NCBI GenBank assembly: GCA_907165135.1
Contig: OU015569.1
Location: 372,001-436,000 of the forward strand
Source of the DNA: Oikopleura dioica
Lineage: Eukaryota; Chordata; Appendicularia; Copelata; Oikopleuridae
Direction: 5' to 3'
Length of the DNA: 64,000 nucleotides
This document shows, piece by piece, positions 49,537 to 60,026 of this stretch; the first letter of the stretch is position 1, and each line of letters begins with the position of its first letter. The position numbers and the translations under genes are program-made. The notes below the pieces were generated by a model that searched no databases, was not told where the DNA came from, and was given only the letters and a program-made list of their open reading frames with translations.

Positions 49537-51603
49537 TTAATGGATACTAATTATCGTACTGCATCTGGGACCGTTCCTGTAAGATTCGCGCACTCTTCCA
49601 AAGAAGCGACAAAAGCTAGTTGCGAACCAGTCCAAAGTGCTCAAAATCGTTGCTAGAATCAGATTTGTAAGCAAGGGAATTCGAATTGCTAGTACTGACC
49701 TAGACTAACGCCAAGAACAAGTCCAGCTGAGCCACCTACATCTCCCATGAATTGCTCCCACTCTAGTTACTGTAAGAAAAGAGCGAAGCGCATAACGACT
49801 CACCGTAATCTGGTACTTCTTGATTCACATGTTCGAGCACTTCTGGAATGTAGAGAACAGCCGAGGCCATCGTATCGAATTTGATCCCACCTTGCTGCAG
49901 CATTTCTCGTCCGTTTTTGTACTCTCTTCATTCAAAAAGTACAGTAAGACGAATTTCGATACAGTCAAATTTACATACCCGTACTGGACGAATTGCCCTT
50001 CCGGGATCTTTTCTGAGCAAGGATTGAGACAGTCGCACCTGTTTTCCCGGTTTGACTCGGCTGTTCTTGACGGGTGAATTATGAACTTGACAAACCGTAA
50101 CTGGGATTGTTGAAGCCTTTGACGATTTTGGCGACGCATGTGGCTTGATCTTGAACGCTGCATCTGCGCAGCTCTTTCTTTATCGCGTCATTCTCGCCAC
50201 GCAGGTAGTTCATCGTGCAATTGCAAGTGTTCTCCACCGTGTCTGCCAGACACTCGAACTTGCAGTGCCCTTTCGTGCTGGGCTCGGCAACCTGTGTAGA
50301 AAACCTGAGTCAGGCTCTGAAGGAACTGAAATGAGAAGCCGCAAAGAGTTCTTCAGACCCTGAATCAGGTTTTCTACACAGGTTGCCGAGCCCAGCTTTC
50401 GTGTAGTTCAGGAAGCGCCTTAGTGGGTGGCTTTTCTCGTCCTCGAAAAGAATTGTTCGAAAAAAGAGGGTGATGGGATCAGTTACTTGGCAAATGGAAT
50501 AAGGCTCTCCCAGCAGTTGCTTGTGGGTTTGTTTGAGAGCGACGATGGGAACTGAACTTGGCGACATGGTGACCGAGCGAATCGTCGCGATCGTCCGGTC
50601 GTTGATGTCTAGAGCGGTTGTTGAAGAAGGGGGATAGTTTTGTTTTACCAGAGTAGTAAAGAGAAAGGCCGGTTAGAAAATGCAAGTAGCCGATTGAAGC
50701 GTCCGATTGATTAAACGCGGCGACGAGCGAAAGAGTCAGCTCCTGACCACTTTGCTCGAAGCTCTCGCCAAGGACGAGCTCGTCGGGATCGAAGCTCTTG
50801 CACTTGCCGTACTTGGTGTTTTCGACTTTCCACGAGTTCGTGCAGCGCGTATCGCCAAATTTACAACCTTCAAAGGTCCACTTTCTTAAAATCAAAACAG
50901 AAATGTACCAATGATTTCGAAGTCGAGGGCAGTTTTGTCGAGAAATTCATCGTAGCTGATATTTTTCACGCTTTCGAAGAGATCTGATTCTTTGTATTTT
51001 GCCCCGCTGGTACTGTACAAAACTGGGCTCGGCAAACTGAGTAGAAAACCTGAGTCAGGCTCAGGAAGAGCTAAAATGAAAAGCCGCGTTGCAGCTTTTT
51101 CGCGGCTTCCTTTTAAAAAGCCGCTACGCGGCTTTTCACTTTAGCTCTTCCAGAGCCTGACTCAGGTTTTCTACTCAGGTTGCCGAGCCCTGGTACAAAA
51201 GTCGCATGGCGCCGGAAGAGTTGGAAAGTTCGGGATAGAAAAGACGCATTTTGGACAAACTGTGCATTCCGTTTGGGCAAATTATGATCCTCGGAAAAGG
51301 CATGTTCGAAGCGCGACTATACGAAGCAGACGAGTGGTCTTTAGAAAGTTAGAACTTTTAAAGAAAAGGAGCTTGTCTTTCTTTGTTTGAATCAGCTGAT
51401 AACTTTATCGAATCTGGGCTTGATCGAGGAGCGGTATTCAAAGTAGACAAGGCAGTTTTTGTAAATGCTCTGGAAAATCAGTTTTTGAACTGAAAAATTC
51501 ATAAATTGAACCTTGGTCGAGTAAATGATCCCTCCAGCGAAGAAAACTAGCCAAATTAATTTTCGCAGGCAGCCAACATTCGTGCCAATTATTTGCGAAC
51601 AGC
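49537..51603 (-). CDS. DEG/ENaC (degenerin/ASIC-type) sodium channel, two exons carry MITEs
   Basis: Two-TM trimeric cation channel subunit. Visible parts: TM1 GCLRKLIWLVFFAGGIIYST (51512-51603), the post-TM1 motif MPFPRIIICPNGMHSLSKM (from 51316), the Cys-rich ectodomain (FEGCKFGDTRC, YGKCKSFDPDE, LLGEPYSICQ, GHCKFECLADTVENTCNCTM, RCDCLNPCSEKIPEG) and pre-TM2/TM2 (FMGDVGGSAGLVLGVSL, TILSTLDWFATSFCRFF). Secure introns include a 40-nt one after LSLYYS (50608-50647) and a 45-nt one after YSICQ (about 50444-50488). Family A elements interrupt two coding exons at 50278-50395 and 51023-51192. The GxS selectivity segment is present as GGSAG/GVSL. The N-terminal exon before TM1 was not found and some 3' junctions are unresolved. 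Gating ligand unknown. Confidence 0.85.
50278..50395. mobile_element. Family A MITE inside a DEG/ENaC coding exon, perfect 8-bp duplication
   Basis: CTGGGCTCGGCAACCTGTG to CACAGGTTGCCGAGCCCAG, 118 bp, flanked by CTTTCGTG on both sides (50270-50277, 50396-50403). It splits the conserved NYTK|GHCKFEC. Confidence 0.97.
51023..51192. mobile_element. Second family A MITE inside a DEG/ENaC coding exon, perfect 8-bp duplication
   Basis: CTGGGCTCGGCAAACTGAG to CTCAGGTTGCCGAGCCCTG, 170 bp, flanked by GTACAAAA on both sides (51015-51022, 51193-51200). It splits MRLLY|STSGAKYKESD. Retention would shift the frame. Confidence 0.97.
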
Positions 51604-51639
51604 CTTAAAAAAGACCTGATTACACATCATCTAGAATAA

Positions 51640-51992
51640 GGGCTTCCACCGGACTTTTCTCTCAAAGTTAACCCAAGCAGACATCCTTATTCTATGTTTT
51701 TAACGAATAAGGGTATCACTTTGTTAAGTCTCGAACGAAAAGTCAGAGAAAAACACTGATTCTTGATCTCTAGATCTAAGGGTATCACTAAGCAAAAATT
51801 GAGATTCATGCTCCAAATATTCAATTCTAGCTTTACCCTTATTGTCCTTTGTCCCCTTAAGGGTGTCAACAACGATTTCGCCAACGATAATTCGATCGTT
51901 GTTGACACCCTTAAAGGGACAATAAGGGTAAGGCTAGAATTGAATATTTTGAATTTGAATCTCTATTTTTGCTTACTAAAGTGATGCCCTTA
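51640..51992. repeat. Nested family C palindromes
   Basis: Centre hairpin TTAAGGGTGTCAACAACGAT / ATCGTTGTTGACACCCTTAA (51868-51922) sits inside ATTCAATTCTAGC / GCTAGAATTGAAT arms, which sit inside GGGTATCACTAAGCAAAAAT / TTTTTGCTTACTAAAGTGATGCCC arms: at least two successive insertions at the same centre. Confidence 0.9.
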
Positions 51993-52450
51993 TTTCTACC
52001 TGTAGGAAGCTCTCCAATCTCTTGCTGCTTCATTCTTACTCAAAAAATATTCTCAACTCGAGTCTGATCCGACTGTAACTGACTGTAAGTGAAAGTGTTA
52101 ACGAGAAAATATAATATTAATTAAGTTTCGCTAAGTAATCTCTTAGCTCAATCGTATACAGTCGAATTGAAAACGATTCTTATTTATTTACGAAGCAGTA
52201 GCAAGAAAGGCCACGGAGCAAGGCATTAGCGAGTCTAGATCAGAATTTCTCTTCTTCGAGTTTTGCACCCAGTTGAGCTCACGAGTTCACGTGAAAAAGA
52301 ATATAATAACGCAAAGTCAAGGGCATTCGTTTTTATTCATTTCGAATAGAGCAGATTTCTTCCTTTAGTCATCGTTTTCAAGAAGAAAAAATGGTCATTT
52401 TTTACTTGATTTCAGAAATTTTGAAAAGTGAAATCAAGGAAGAGTCCTTT

Positions 52451-52750
52451 CTGGGCTCGGCAACCTGTGTAGAAAACCTGAGTCAGGGTCTGAAAGAACT
52501 GAAATAAAAAGCCGCGGAGCGGCTTTTAAAACGCCAGAATTTTTGATAGATTGTAATGCTCCGCGGCTTTTCATTTCAGTTCTTTCAGACCCTGACTCAG
52601 GTTTTCAACACAGGTTGCCGAGTCCAAAGTTAAGGATTAGGGTCTCCTGTGTAGAAAACCTGAGTCAGGGTCCTGAATGATCTTCCTTGCAGCGGCTTTT
52701 CGTTGAAGATTATTCGGAACCCTGACTCAGGTTTTCTGCAGAGGTTAGGG
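52451..52750. mobile_element. Two family A MITEs in tandem
   Basis: First copy 52451-52626 (CTGGGCTCGGCAACCTGTG ... GGTTGCCGAGTCCA) with GCCGCGGAGCGGC hairpins; second 52640-52750 bordered by AGGGTCTCCTGTGTAGAA and CTGCAGAGGTTAGG, its ends changed. Confidence 0.85.
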
Positions 52751-53194
52751 TTAGGCTTTGAGAAATCAATTTTGAAGGGCAAAATCAAATTTTTATTTCC
52801 ATTTCTATTTGGGAGGCATTCCAAGCTTAAAAACTAATGAATTGATAGATTTAAAACTAAATAATCAGCTTTGAAATGAAATATACAGGAGAGCAGATGG
52901 CTGCGCTGCCAGTTCAAGGAGCTTCAGTTCAAGCATTCGCCTTGATCTCCATTCCGAATGCTGTATTCAATTTGTTCAAATTGAGCTCCAGTTTCCCGCT
53001 TTTGACGAGTTGGGAAGCTGGCGCCGGGATTTTTGTTTGTCGAGACGAAATTTATGGTCTGGCCGGGCGTCGCAATCAAAGAAGCCCAATTGTCAATTGC
53101 CCTCTTTTTCTTTTCCGGAAACTCGTAAAACTCCCTTTTTCCTTTTCATCCCCTAATCTTGGTATTCAAATCTGACAAGCGCCCTTATCCTCAG

Positions 53195-53932
53195 TTTCTC
53201 AAAGAACTCGCCACGTCGAAATCCTCGCTTTGGAAAGTGGCGATTTTCATCATCGCGTCGCTGATTGACATTCCGGATGCGAAAATGAAGCATCGCAGGT
53301 GCAGCTTATTCCTTTTCCCGGCTGTTGACTTCCGCCCTCCCCGCGCGCGCCCATGTATTCAGCCAGCATCTTTTTTTAAACAAAACCTTTTTCGCGATTT
53401 TAAGGAAATTAGCAAAAATTGACGGCGATTCGGAACGCACCTGCTTACGAATTATTTCTAATGCGATTAACGCGGCTACAAATGACTCAACATAAATAAG
53501 GGGCTGAGTCAGGTTCTGAAGAGCTAAAATGAAAAGCCGCGCAGCGGCTTTTTAAACGAAGCCGCAAAGCGGCTTCGCTAATTTAACCATTACAAAGTAT
53601 CAAAAATGTGCCTTCGTTTAAAAAAGCCGCTATGCGGCTTTTCACTAAATTTTAGCTCACTTTTACCTTTGGCAGTAGCGGTAAAAGTCCGTTGATTTAG
53701 TGAAAATTAGCCGAATTGGCGGCGTTTTCGCCTCGCACCTGGTAGCGAGTGACAATCGCGACCGCAAGACCTGGACCGCCGATAACTTAACCGAGTTAAT
53801 CCCAAAGAGAGAGAGAGCTACGATGGCTTCTTCTTTCTTAGATAAAATAAAAATCGAAACGGATTACCGCCAAATTGAGCCGCTGAAATGCGCGATTGGG
53901 CGGAAGCAACAAAGTTCAAAAAGGAGAAAATG
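53195..53932 (+). CDS. C-terminal exons of an unrecognised basic protein
   Basis: Exon 53195-53297 reads FLKELATSKSSLWKVAIFII then DIPDAKMKHR; exon 53701-53932 reads KISRIGGVFASHLVASDNRD, KTWTADNLTELIPKRERATM and ends GRKQQSSKRRK, followed by AATAAAG (53942), a likely poly(A) signal. A GG-AG intron (53298-53700) joins them in frame; the GT donor one base on does not. The intron holds a partial family A element (53506-53657). No domain recognised; the basic end suggests nucleus or nucleolus. Upstream exons are missing. Confidence 0.5.
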
Positions 53933-53988
53933 ATAATTTTGGAATAAAGAGACTTAGCCAAGCCAAGTCCTAGACAGTAAGGGCTTCC

Positions 53989-54227
53989 CTGGGCTCGGCA
54001 ACCTGTGTGGAAAACGTGAGTCAGGTCCTAAAGAGCTGAAATGAAAAGCCGCGTAGCGGCTTTTAAAAACGAAGCCGCAAAGCGGCTTCGCTAATACTAC
54101 CAAAAAATCTATCGAAAATTCTGGCGAAGCCGCTTCGCGGCTTCGTTTTTAAAAGCTGCTGCGCGGCTTTTCATTTCAGCTCTTTTAGACCCTGAGTCAG
54201 GCTTTCTACGCAAGTTGCCGAGCACAG
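53989..54227. mobile_element. Family A MITE
   Basis: CTGGGCTCGGCAACCTGTG to CGCAAGTTGCCGAGCACAG with four AAGCCGC/GCGGCTT hairpins in the arms; full-length 239-bp version. Confidence 0.92.
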
Positions 54228-54831
54228 CAAGGACGAAAAAGCCGAGCTTGACTCTCAGGGCTACCCAGTTGCAACCAGTAGCCCCCTGTTTTTAACAGGG
54301 AGCTGAACAGGCTGTGGGCACTCGTAAATGCCAGATGCGCGATGGCCTTTGTTTGGGCACACACGCTCTTTCCGAAACGCGCGGAGGGCATCATGGAGGA
54401 AATCATCCCGAGTGGCCGTTTTTTTGTTGCTCGCTTCTTTTTGGGCACATCTTTTTCAAACACTCGAGCGCTGGCTGAAGGGTCCTTCCAGCAGAGCGAA
54501 TCCAATTGTGTCGGAATGTTGCGGAAATAAGCGCTTGATAGCGCCATCAAGTGCTCATCACTTCAACAAATCGGAGCCCAAGCAAAAATATATCAAGTGT
54601 AAAAATCGACAGGTGGCTTCTTTTTCTTCATCCCTTCTGCGATTTTTTGCTCGAGAAGAAAATCGATCACTTGGGGAAAAAGTTGGGGATTATCTCGCTC
54701 GAGAACATCTGCCACTTTTTTCTTCCCCCTTTTTCGCCGATTTCACTTGAGCAAAGTCGGGCTACGCGCCAGCGCACATCAAAATACAAAATTTTCAGCG
54801 AAGCTGAAATTTTTCAAGCCCTTTTAAAAAA

Positions 54832-54916
54832 TTTGGGGTCCCCATTTTAACGGTTTTTTCCCCTAAAATTCTTACGTAACAAAATTTCTGAAAGAAAAAC
54901 CGTTAAATTGGGGACC
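54832..54916. repeat. TTAACGGTTTTT palindrome
   Basis: GGGGTCCCCATTTTAACGGTTTTT pairs with AAAAACCGTTAAATTGGGGACC around a 30-nt loop. The TTAACGG word recalls the palindrome at 46.3 kb. Confidence 0.85.
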
Positions 54917-54920
54917 ATCT

Positions 54921-55475
54921 TAAGGGGATACCACATCAAATAATAAATTTCAAATAAGGGTGTCACCATTTTATAGCGCCAAAATTTCTAAATGGAAAAT
55001 TGAGATTAGCGCTATACACCCCCTTAAAATTTTTCTCGATAAGCCTTTTATTTAAAGTTTAAATAAGGGTGTCACCATGTTAAAACAGTGCAAAAATTAT
55101 ATAAGAGAATCTGGGTTAGCGCTATACACCCCTTAAATTTTAAGGGGATATCATATCAAATAACAAATTTTGAATAAGGGTGTCACCAGCTTAAAGCGCC
55201 AAAATTTCTAAATAGAAAATTAAGGTTAGCGCTATACACCCCTTAAATTTCTCTCGATAAGCCTTTTATTTAAAGTTTAAATAAGGGTGTCACCATGTTA
55301 AAAAACTGCAAAAATTATGTAAGGCAATCGGGGTTAGCGCTATACACCCCTTAACTTTTAAGGGTATATCATTTCAAATAACAAATATTAAATAAGGGTG
55401 TTACCACCTAAAAGCGCCAAAATTTCTAAATGGAAAATTGAGGTTAGCGCTATACACCCCCTTAAAATTTTGTTT
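54921..55475. repeat. Tandem repeat, period about 220 bp, built of two related halves
   Basis: TAAGGGGATA-type unit starts at 54921, 55141 and about 55359. Each period has half a (AATAAGGGTGTCACCANNTT...GCGCCAAAATTTCTAAAT) and half b (AATAAGGGTGTCACCATGTTAAA...GCAAAAATTAT), and both halves end GGTTAGCGCTATACACCCC. About 2.5 periods in all. Confidence 0.9.
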
Positions 55476-55776
55476 TCAAAAGAAGAGCGGCGTGAGAAAA
55501 TGAAAATGAGCGCGAATTTCGAATTATTGCAGGCTGGGAGGATTGTTTCACTAATGCGCTGTTTTGGGCACAAACCGGCGGCCTTATCCACCGAGAGCCT
55601 GCCCTCGATTAGATCAAACGCATTTGGAATAATTGGAGCTGTCAAACACAAAATTCACCTTTTGATGAAGCCATAATTGTCGCGCTCCCCTGCCAAAATT
55701 TTATTCAAATTATTATTTTTCTTCTCGATCCAATTTCAATTCAAATTTCAATTTCCTCTTCGTCTAAATTATATAT

Positions 55777-56000
55777 TTGGGCTCGGCAACCTGTGTAGAA
55801 AGCCTGAGTCAGGGTCTGTAAGAACTGAGATGAAAAGCGCGCAGCGGCTTTTTTAAAATTGAAGCCGCTAATATTGAAATTACAATATATCGAAAATTCC
55901 GGCGAAGCCGCTCTGCGGCTTCATTCTTAAAAGCCGCTTTGCGGCTTTTCATTTCAGTTCTTTCAGACCTTGACTTAGGTTTTCTACACAGGTTGCCGAG
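55777..56000. mobile_element. Family A MITE in AT-rich DNA
   Basis: TTGGGCTCGGCAACCTGTG to CACAGGTTGCCGAG, flanked by TATA-rich sequence; hairpins GCGCAGCGGC / GCTTTGCGGC partly mutated. Confidence 0.88.
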
Positions 56001-56733
56001 TATAATTATTAATTAGTTAATTATTGAATATTAATTTATTCAATAATTAATTAATAATTTATAATTGATAATCATTTAATTAATTATTGAATAAAATAAA
56101 GCTTTTCTCCATAAAATTGGACTCGCTGGTTGTGTTTTTGGAGAAGAGTGTGCCAAGACGATAATAATATTCGCCCCGATTAAAAATTTATTTGATTTTA
56201 TATTGGGACTGGTAATAAGTGCCCGCCGCATTAGTAGATGGCGAATTCACTCAGATCAATTATTAAAAAGACGCGCTTTCAAGCCAGCTTACTTTCTTTT
56301 CAAAACACTTTTGATCTCGAATTTTGGAGCATTAATTAGACACACTCATTTTTAAACTCGCTTTGTTTCTCGCTTGCCCAAAATTGTCGGTTAAAATCGA
56401 CAAAATAGGTCCTAAATTGACAATTAGACTCTGAAATCAATTTTAGCGAAATTCTAGCGCCAGAATTATCCAACCAATCAGCCAGGAAGATTTAGGAGAA
56501 GGTTGTTTTTACAGTCGAAAAATTCCGACGAAAAAATTACGAAAGCGGAGAAGCCCAAAAGTAAGCCGCCCTGGAAAAATATCGCAGCGTGAATAATAAC
56601 TCGAAATAGAAGTGAGGCGAGGAAAACCAGCGAGTCCCAATGTGGGAACCCAACCCGTGAACGGTGAAAAAGTCAGCTCAGAGGACATTTGGAGGTGGAC
56701 TCAAGCGGAAACCGTGAAGTTTCATGCCCTGCC

Positions 56734-56960
56734 AAGCTGAGTTTGGCAACCTATGATTCATAGGCTATGAAAAAACCTGAGTCAGGTTTTGAAGAGCTTC
56801 GAAACATGACGAATAAAGGGTGTCCCCAACGATAACTCAAAGTTAACCATGTTTTGGATAAATCTTTGGGGACACCCTTAACGTCTAATATTTTGTCAAA
56901 AGCTCTTCAAAACCTGACTCAGGTTTTCTACTCAGGTTTTCTACTCAGGTTTTTGAGCTC
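56734..56960. mobile_element. Family A element with a family C hairpin at its centre
   Basis: GAGTTTGGCAACCTATG ... CTACTCAGGTTTTTGAGCTC outer arms. The centre is AAAGGGTGTCCCCAACGATA / AATCTTTGGGGACACCCTTAA (56815-56882). The right arm has a duplicated TTTTCTACTCAGG. Confidence 0.85.
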
Positions 56961-57597
56961 CGCTGAGGATAAAGCGTTACTGTAACTAGAACCGGCTAGA
57001 TGTCGTTTTGTTGGGAAAGGTGGAAGTGGAGAAATATGCGAATGAATAATATTCATTTTTTTATTTCAACAAATGTGTCGGTTGAAGACTTTTAGAAGCT
57101 AATCATGAAGAAATAGTCGAATTGAGAATGAAAATTTGGCAATTATTTCGAAGCCAATTAGTTATTGCTCGGCTAACGAGCCTGGAAAGCGAGCTTGAAT
57201 GTCGAGAAATGTCTCTTTTTGGACATTTTGTTGGTCCCGGTCCGTCTGTAGAGCGGGAGCGGTTTTGATCAAAATCCAATTACGCGGGGTCGAGTGGCCC
57301 GCTCGTCCCAAATCGGCCAGAAAACGCGAGGCTCGGCGGGCGAGCTCTGATCCTCCCTCGCCAGCTGCCTCCTTCCGAAAGCGATTTTACGCTGCTCGTT
57401 TCAGAACTGCTCCTGTCGCGACTCCACCAAGCAAAAGAAAATGTATACAAGCAATCTGACACGCGGATCCGTTACGCGCTCTTTCATCCCCATTTCACCT
57501 TCCCATGACTCGCTTTTTCTTTCTTGATTCTTGTGTAGACACAAAACCACTCGGCTACAACCTAGCAAAAACACTGATTCTTAAAACAACACTCTAG

Positions 57598-57930
57598 CTA
57601 GGCTCAGCAATCTGTGAAGAAAACCTGAGTCAGGGTCTGAAAGAGCTTTAATGATCCTTTCAGACCCTGACTCAGGTTTTCTCATTGAAAGCTTAGTTTG
57701 AAAATTGACAGTTTGTTTAGTCATTTTAGCCAATTTTAGTCAAGTAAGAAGATTTGAATCCTGGGCTCAGGAACCTGTGTAGAAAACCTGAGTCAGGGTG
57801 AGAAAGCGGCTTTCATACCCTGACTCAGGTTTTCTACACAGGTTGCTCAGCCGAGAATTCAAGTCTTCTTACTTGACTAAAATTCGCTAAAAATGGCTAA
57901 ACAAACTGTCAATTTTAAACCAACCTTTTG
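57598..57930. mobile_element. Family A MITE next to a palindrome that has a second one at its centre
   Basis: First copy 57598-57690. Then AATTGACAGTTTGTTTAG...AGTCAAGTAAGAAGATTTGAAT pairs with ATTCAAGTCTTCTTACTTGACT...CTAAACAAACTGTCAATT, with a family A copy (57760-57855) filling the loop. Confidence 0.9.
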
Positions 57931-58865
57931 ATGAGAGTTAACCTAGTGACACCCTTATTTTAATTTTTCAACATAAAATTTCTGTCCTTAGGGTTAGGGT
58001 TAGTAAATCATATGTCAAAGTTATAGCTATGGTTGGGCCAAAGTTGTGAATTAAAAAATCAAGAAATAAGGGTATCACTATGTTAACTCTCGAAGTTTTT
58101 CTTTTTCTAATAAAAATCTATTTTTAGCGAATTAGAAATGCAATATTCATAAAAAGATGGCTCAATAATCCGGCCTTCTGTTTCTTTCTATTTCTGGCTG
58201 AGATGTTTGCTGTTACAGTGAGTTACAGTAGCAGACGGGCCAGCAATAGAATGGAACATTGACTAAGTGATTAATAATGAATGGAACTGTTTCCAAGTTG
58301 AGATACGGCGATTTTGTCGTTGAAATCGATTTCGGCCTAAAAACGGTTCCTGCGGTGGCGGCCCCCTCTTTCGATAAATTGCCAATTTTGATTTTGTTTT
58401 CAGGAAATTCAAGAATCAATAAGCCCCATTCAAACCAGCGGGACACTTTCCCACTCGCCTCGGGGCAACAATCTTCAGATTCGCAATCACCATCTCAGAT
58501 TATCAACAAAAAAACAATCTTCCTCTTTTTGCCGTTGCTTAAAATTAAGGGTGTCCCCCATCAAAATCCGAATTTTCAAGAAATCCAAAAATCGCGACCA
58601 ATTGAGCGTCAATAAGCCAGTTGATGATAAGGCTTATCACTTTCATTCTTCAAGAAAATGAAATTCCCTTCCGGCTTGTTTTTCCGAAGCGTTCGTTTTC
58701 TGAGCTTCGCCTTTTAGAACCTGCTTGAGCAGAGCTGCTCAGGCGCGAAAAATATAAAGAAAGAAAAGAACGGAATTTTTTCAAACGAGTGATCAAAAAG
58801 TAGAAAAGAAGGGGCGAATTTGCTCACTCTTGCAAAACCCGGTTCAGAACCTAGGCTAGGAAAAG

Positions 58866-59226
58866 TTTACATGGTGACACCCTTATTTCATAATTAAAAG
58901 TTGTAAGTTCAGGCCTAAACTTTCAACTGAAAAGACAAAATAAGGGTGTCAATGTGTTAAAAATATAAGAAAGAGTACAAGAGATTTAAATTCAAGAGGT
59001 TCTAAAAACCTGTGTATAAAACCTGAGTCAGGGCTCTGAAGGATTTTAAGGCTTCTTTCAGAGCCCTGACTCAGGTTTTATACACAGGTTTTCAGAGACT
59101 CTTGAATTTAAATTTTTCAACTCTTTCCTTTATTTTTAACACATTGACACCCTTATTTCGTCTTTTCAGTTGAAAGTTAAGACCTGAACTTAGAACTTTT
59201 AATTATGAAATAAGGGTGTTACTATG
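58866..59226. repeat. Family C palindrome with a family A element at its centre
   Basis: GTGACACCCTTATTTCATAA...ACAAAATAAGGGTGTCAATGTG pairs with CACATTGACACCCTTATTTCG...TTATGAAATAAGGGTGTTAC. The family A copy (59005-59094, ACCTGTGTATAAAACCTGAG stem) fills the loop. Confidence 0.92.
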
Positions 59227-59290
59227 TAAACTTTGTCTGTCTGATTTTGATCAAATCAAGTCTGACAACCAAATTTGGAAGAATTAACAA

Positions 59291-59518
59291 ATGATTTTTT
59301 CTTTCATCATTCGTTATTTTTCTCCAAATGAAAGTGGAACCGTTGTAATGTTTGTGGAGCATGAGATTGGAGCTAATCCGAGTGAATCTTGTTTTATGAC
59401 TGGCCCAGGCTCTGTAATGGCTGTGCAATTTGTGCTCGTAAATGACCGTATTCTGACGATTTTACACAATCGCCGCGTCGCAATTTCAATTCAAACAAGA
59501 CATTCTACACCTGCTTGA
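59291..59518 (+). CDS. Weak open frame, possible exon
   Basis: Reads NESGTVVMFVEHEIGANPSE then PGSVMAVQFVLVNDRILTIL, with better codon balance than the surroundings. No start context, splice partner or family could be recognised. Confidence 0.2.
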   Translation: MIFSFIIRYFSPNESGTVVMFVEHEIGANPSESCFMTGPGSVMAVQFVLVNDRILTILHNRRVAISIQTRHSTPA

Positions 59519-59778
59519 AAATCTTAAAATTTTCAAAACCGAAAATTTCAACTTTCGAAAATCGAAAAAGAGGACTTTTTGCTCTTTTCGGCGCAGCAGG
59601 TGACCGGGCGGGCGGGTCAGAAATCCCGCTGGGCATTGTGCCTTGATTGAAGAGTTGACTTTTTGACTCGAAATTATTTATTTTTATCCTCTTCTCGGAA
59701 AATTAAGGGGGTAAGGGGCGGTTTTTGGTCTTTTTCAGAGCAAAAGACAGCGGGTCTTTATCGCTTCTTTTGCTTGAA

Positions 59779-59905
59779 AATAGAAAAGCCGCTCAATTTG
59801 CGGCTTCGAGTCAAAGAAAATTGAAGCCGCGCTACGCGCGGCTTTTATAGTTTCTTTTCTGGAAGCCGCAAATTTAGCGGCTTTTCGATTTTTCAAGGAA
59901 AAAGA
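59779..59905. repeat. Family B element
   Basis: TTGAAAATAGAAAAGCCGCT / AGCGGCTTTTCGATTTTTCAA outer arms, with TTTGCGGCTTCGAGTCAAAG mirrored by TTCTGGAAGCCGCAAA and a central AAGCCGCGCTACGCGCGGC hairpin. Confidence 0.88.
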
Positions 59906-60026
59906 AGCGAAAGTAAAGAGTTGAGATGTTTTGATGTTTTTTCTTGAAGAAGGCAAATATTAAGGTGGCTGGTCTCCCGTAGCGCTTGAAGAAAAAAGTC
60001 CCGCTTGGCGTTTTTTCGATTTCAGG

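Larger units (their letters stand above)
51604..53194. other. Upstream of the channel gene: repeats, no clear gene
   Basis: Contains the nested palindrome at 51640-51990 and two family A copies (52451-52626, 52640-52750). A coding-like patch around 52990-53115 (VETKFMVWPGVAIKEAQLSI) may be an exon of the gene at 53.2 kb but has no clean borders. Confidence 0.45.

Noticed and set aside
50310-50363. Recurrent peptide [14 protein letters not shown] and [10 protein letters not shown] in many open frames
   Set aside because: These are translations of the family A terminus in different frames, repeated because the element is repeated. They are not a shared protein domain.
55388-55676. Overlapping open frames on both strands near 55.5 kb
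   Set aside because: Both strands are open to a similar degree and half of the frame is the tandem repeat; no supporting signal.
57199-57459. Plus-strand open frame MSRNVSFWTFCWSRSVCRAG...
   Set aside because: Codon use and composition follow local GC content, the minus frame is equally open, and there are no splice partners or homology.
58277-58615. Plus-strand open frame MNGTVSKLRYGDFVVEIDFG...
   Set aside because: The first 40 residues look plausible, but it runs into a family C end (ATTAAGGGTGTCCCCC) and shows no domain or splice context. Not enough for a gene call.
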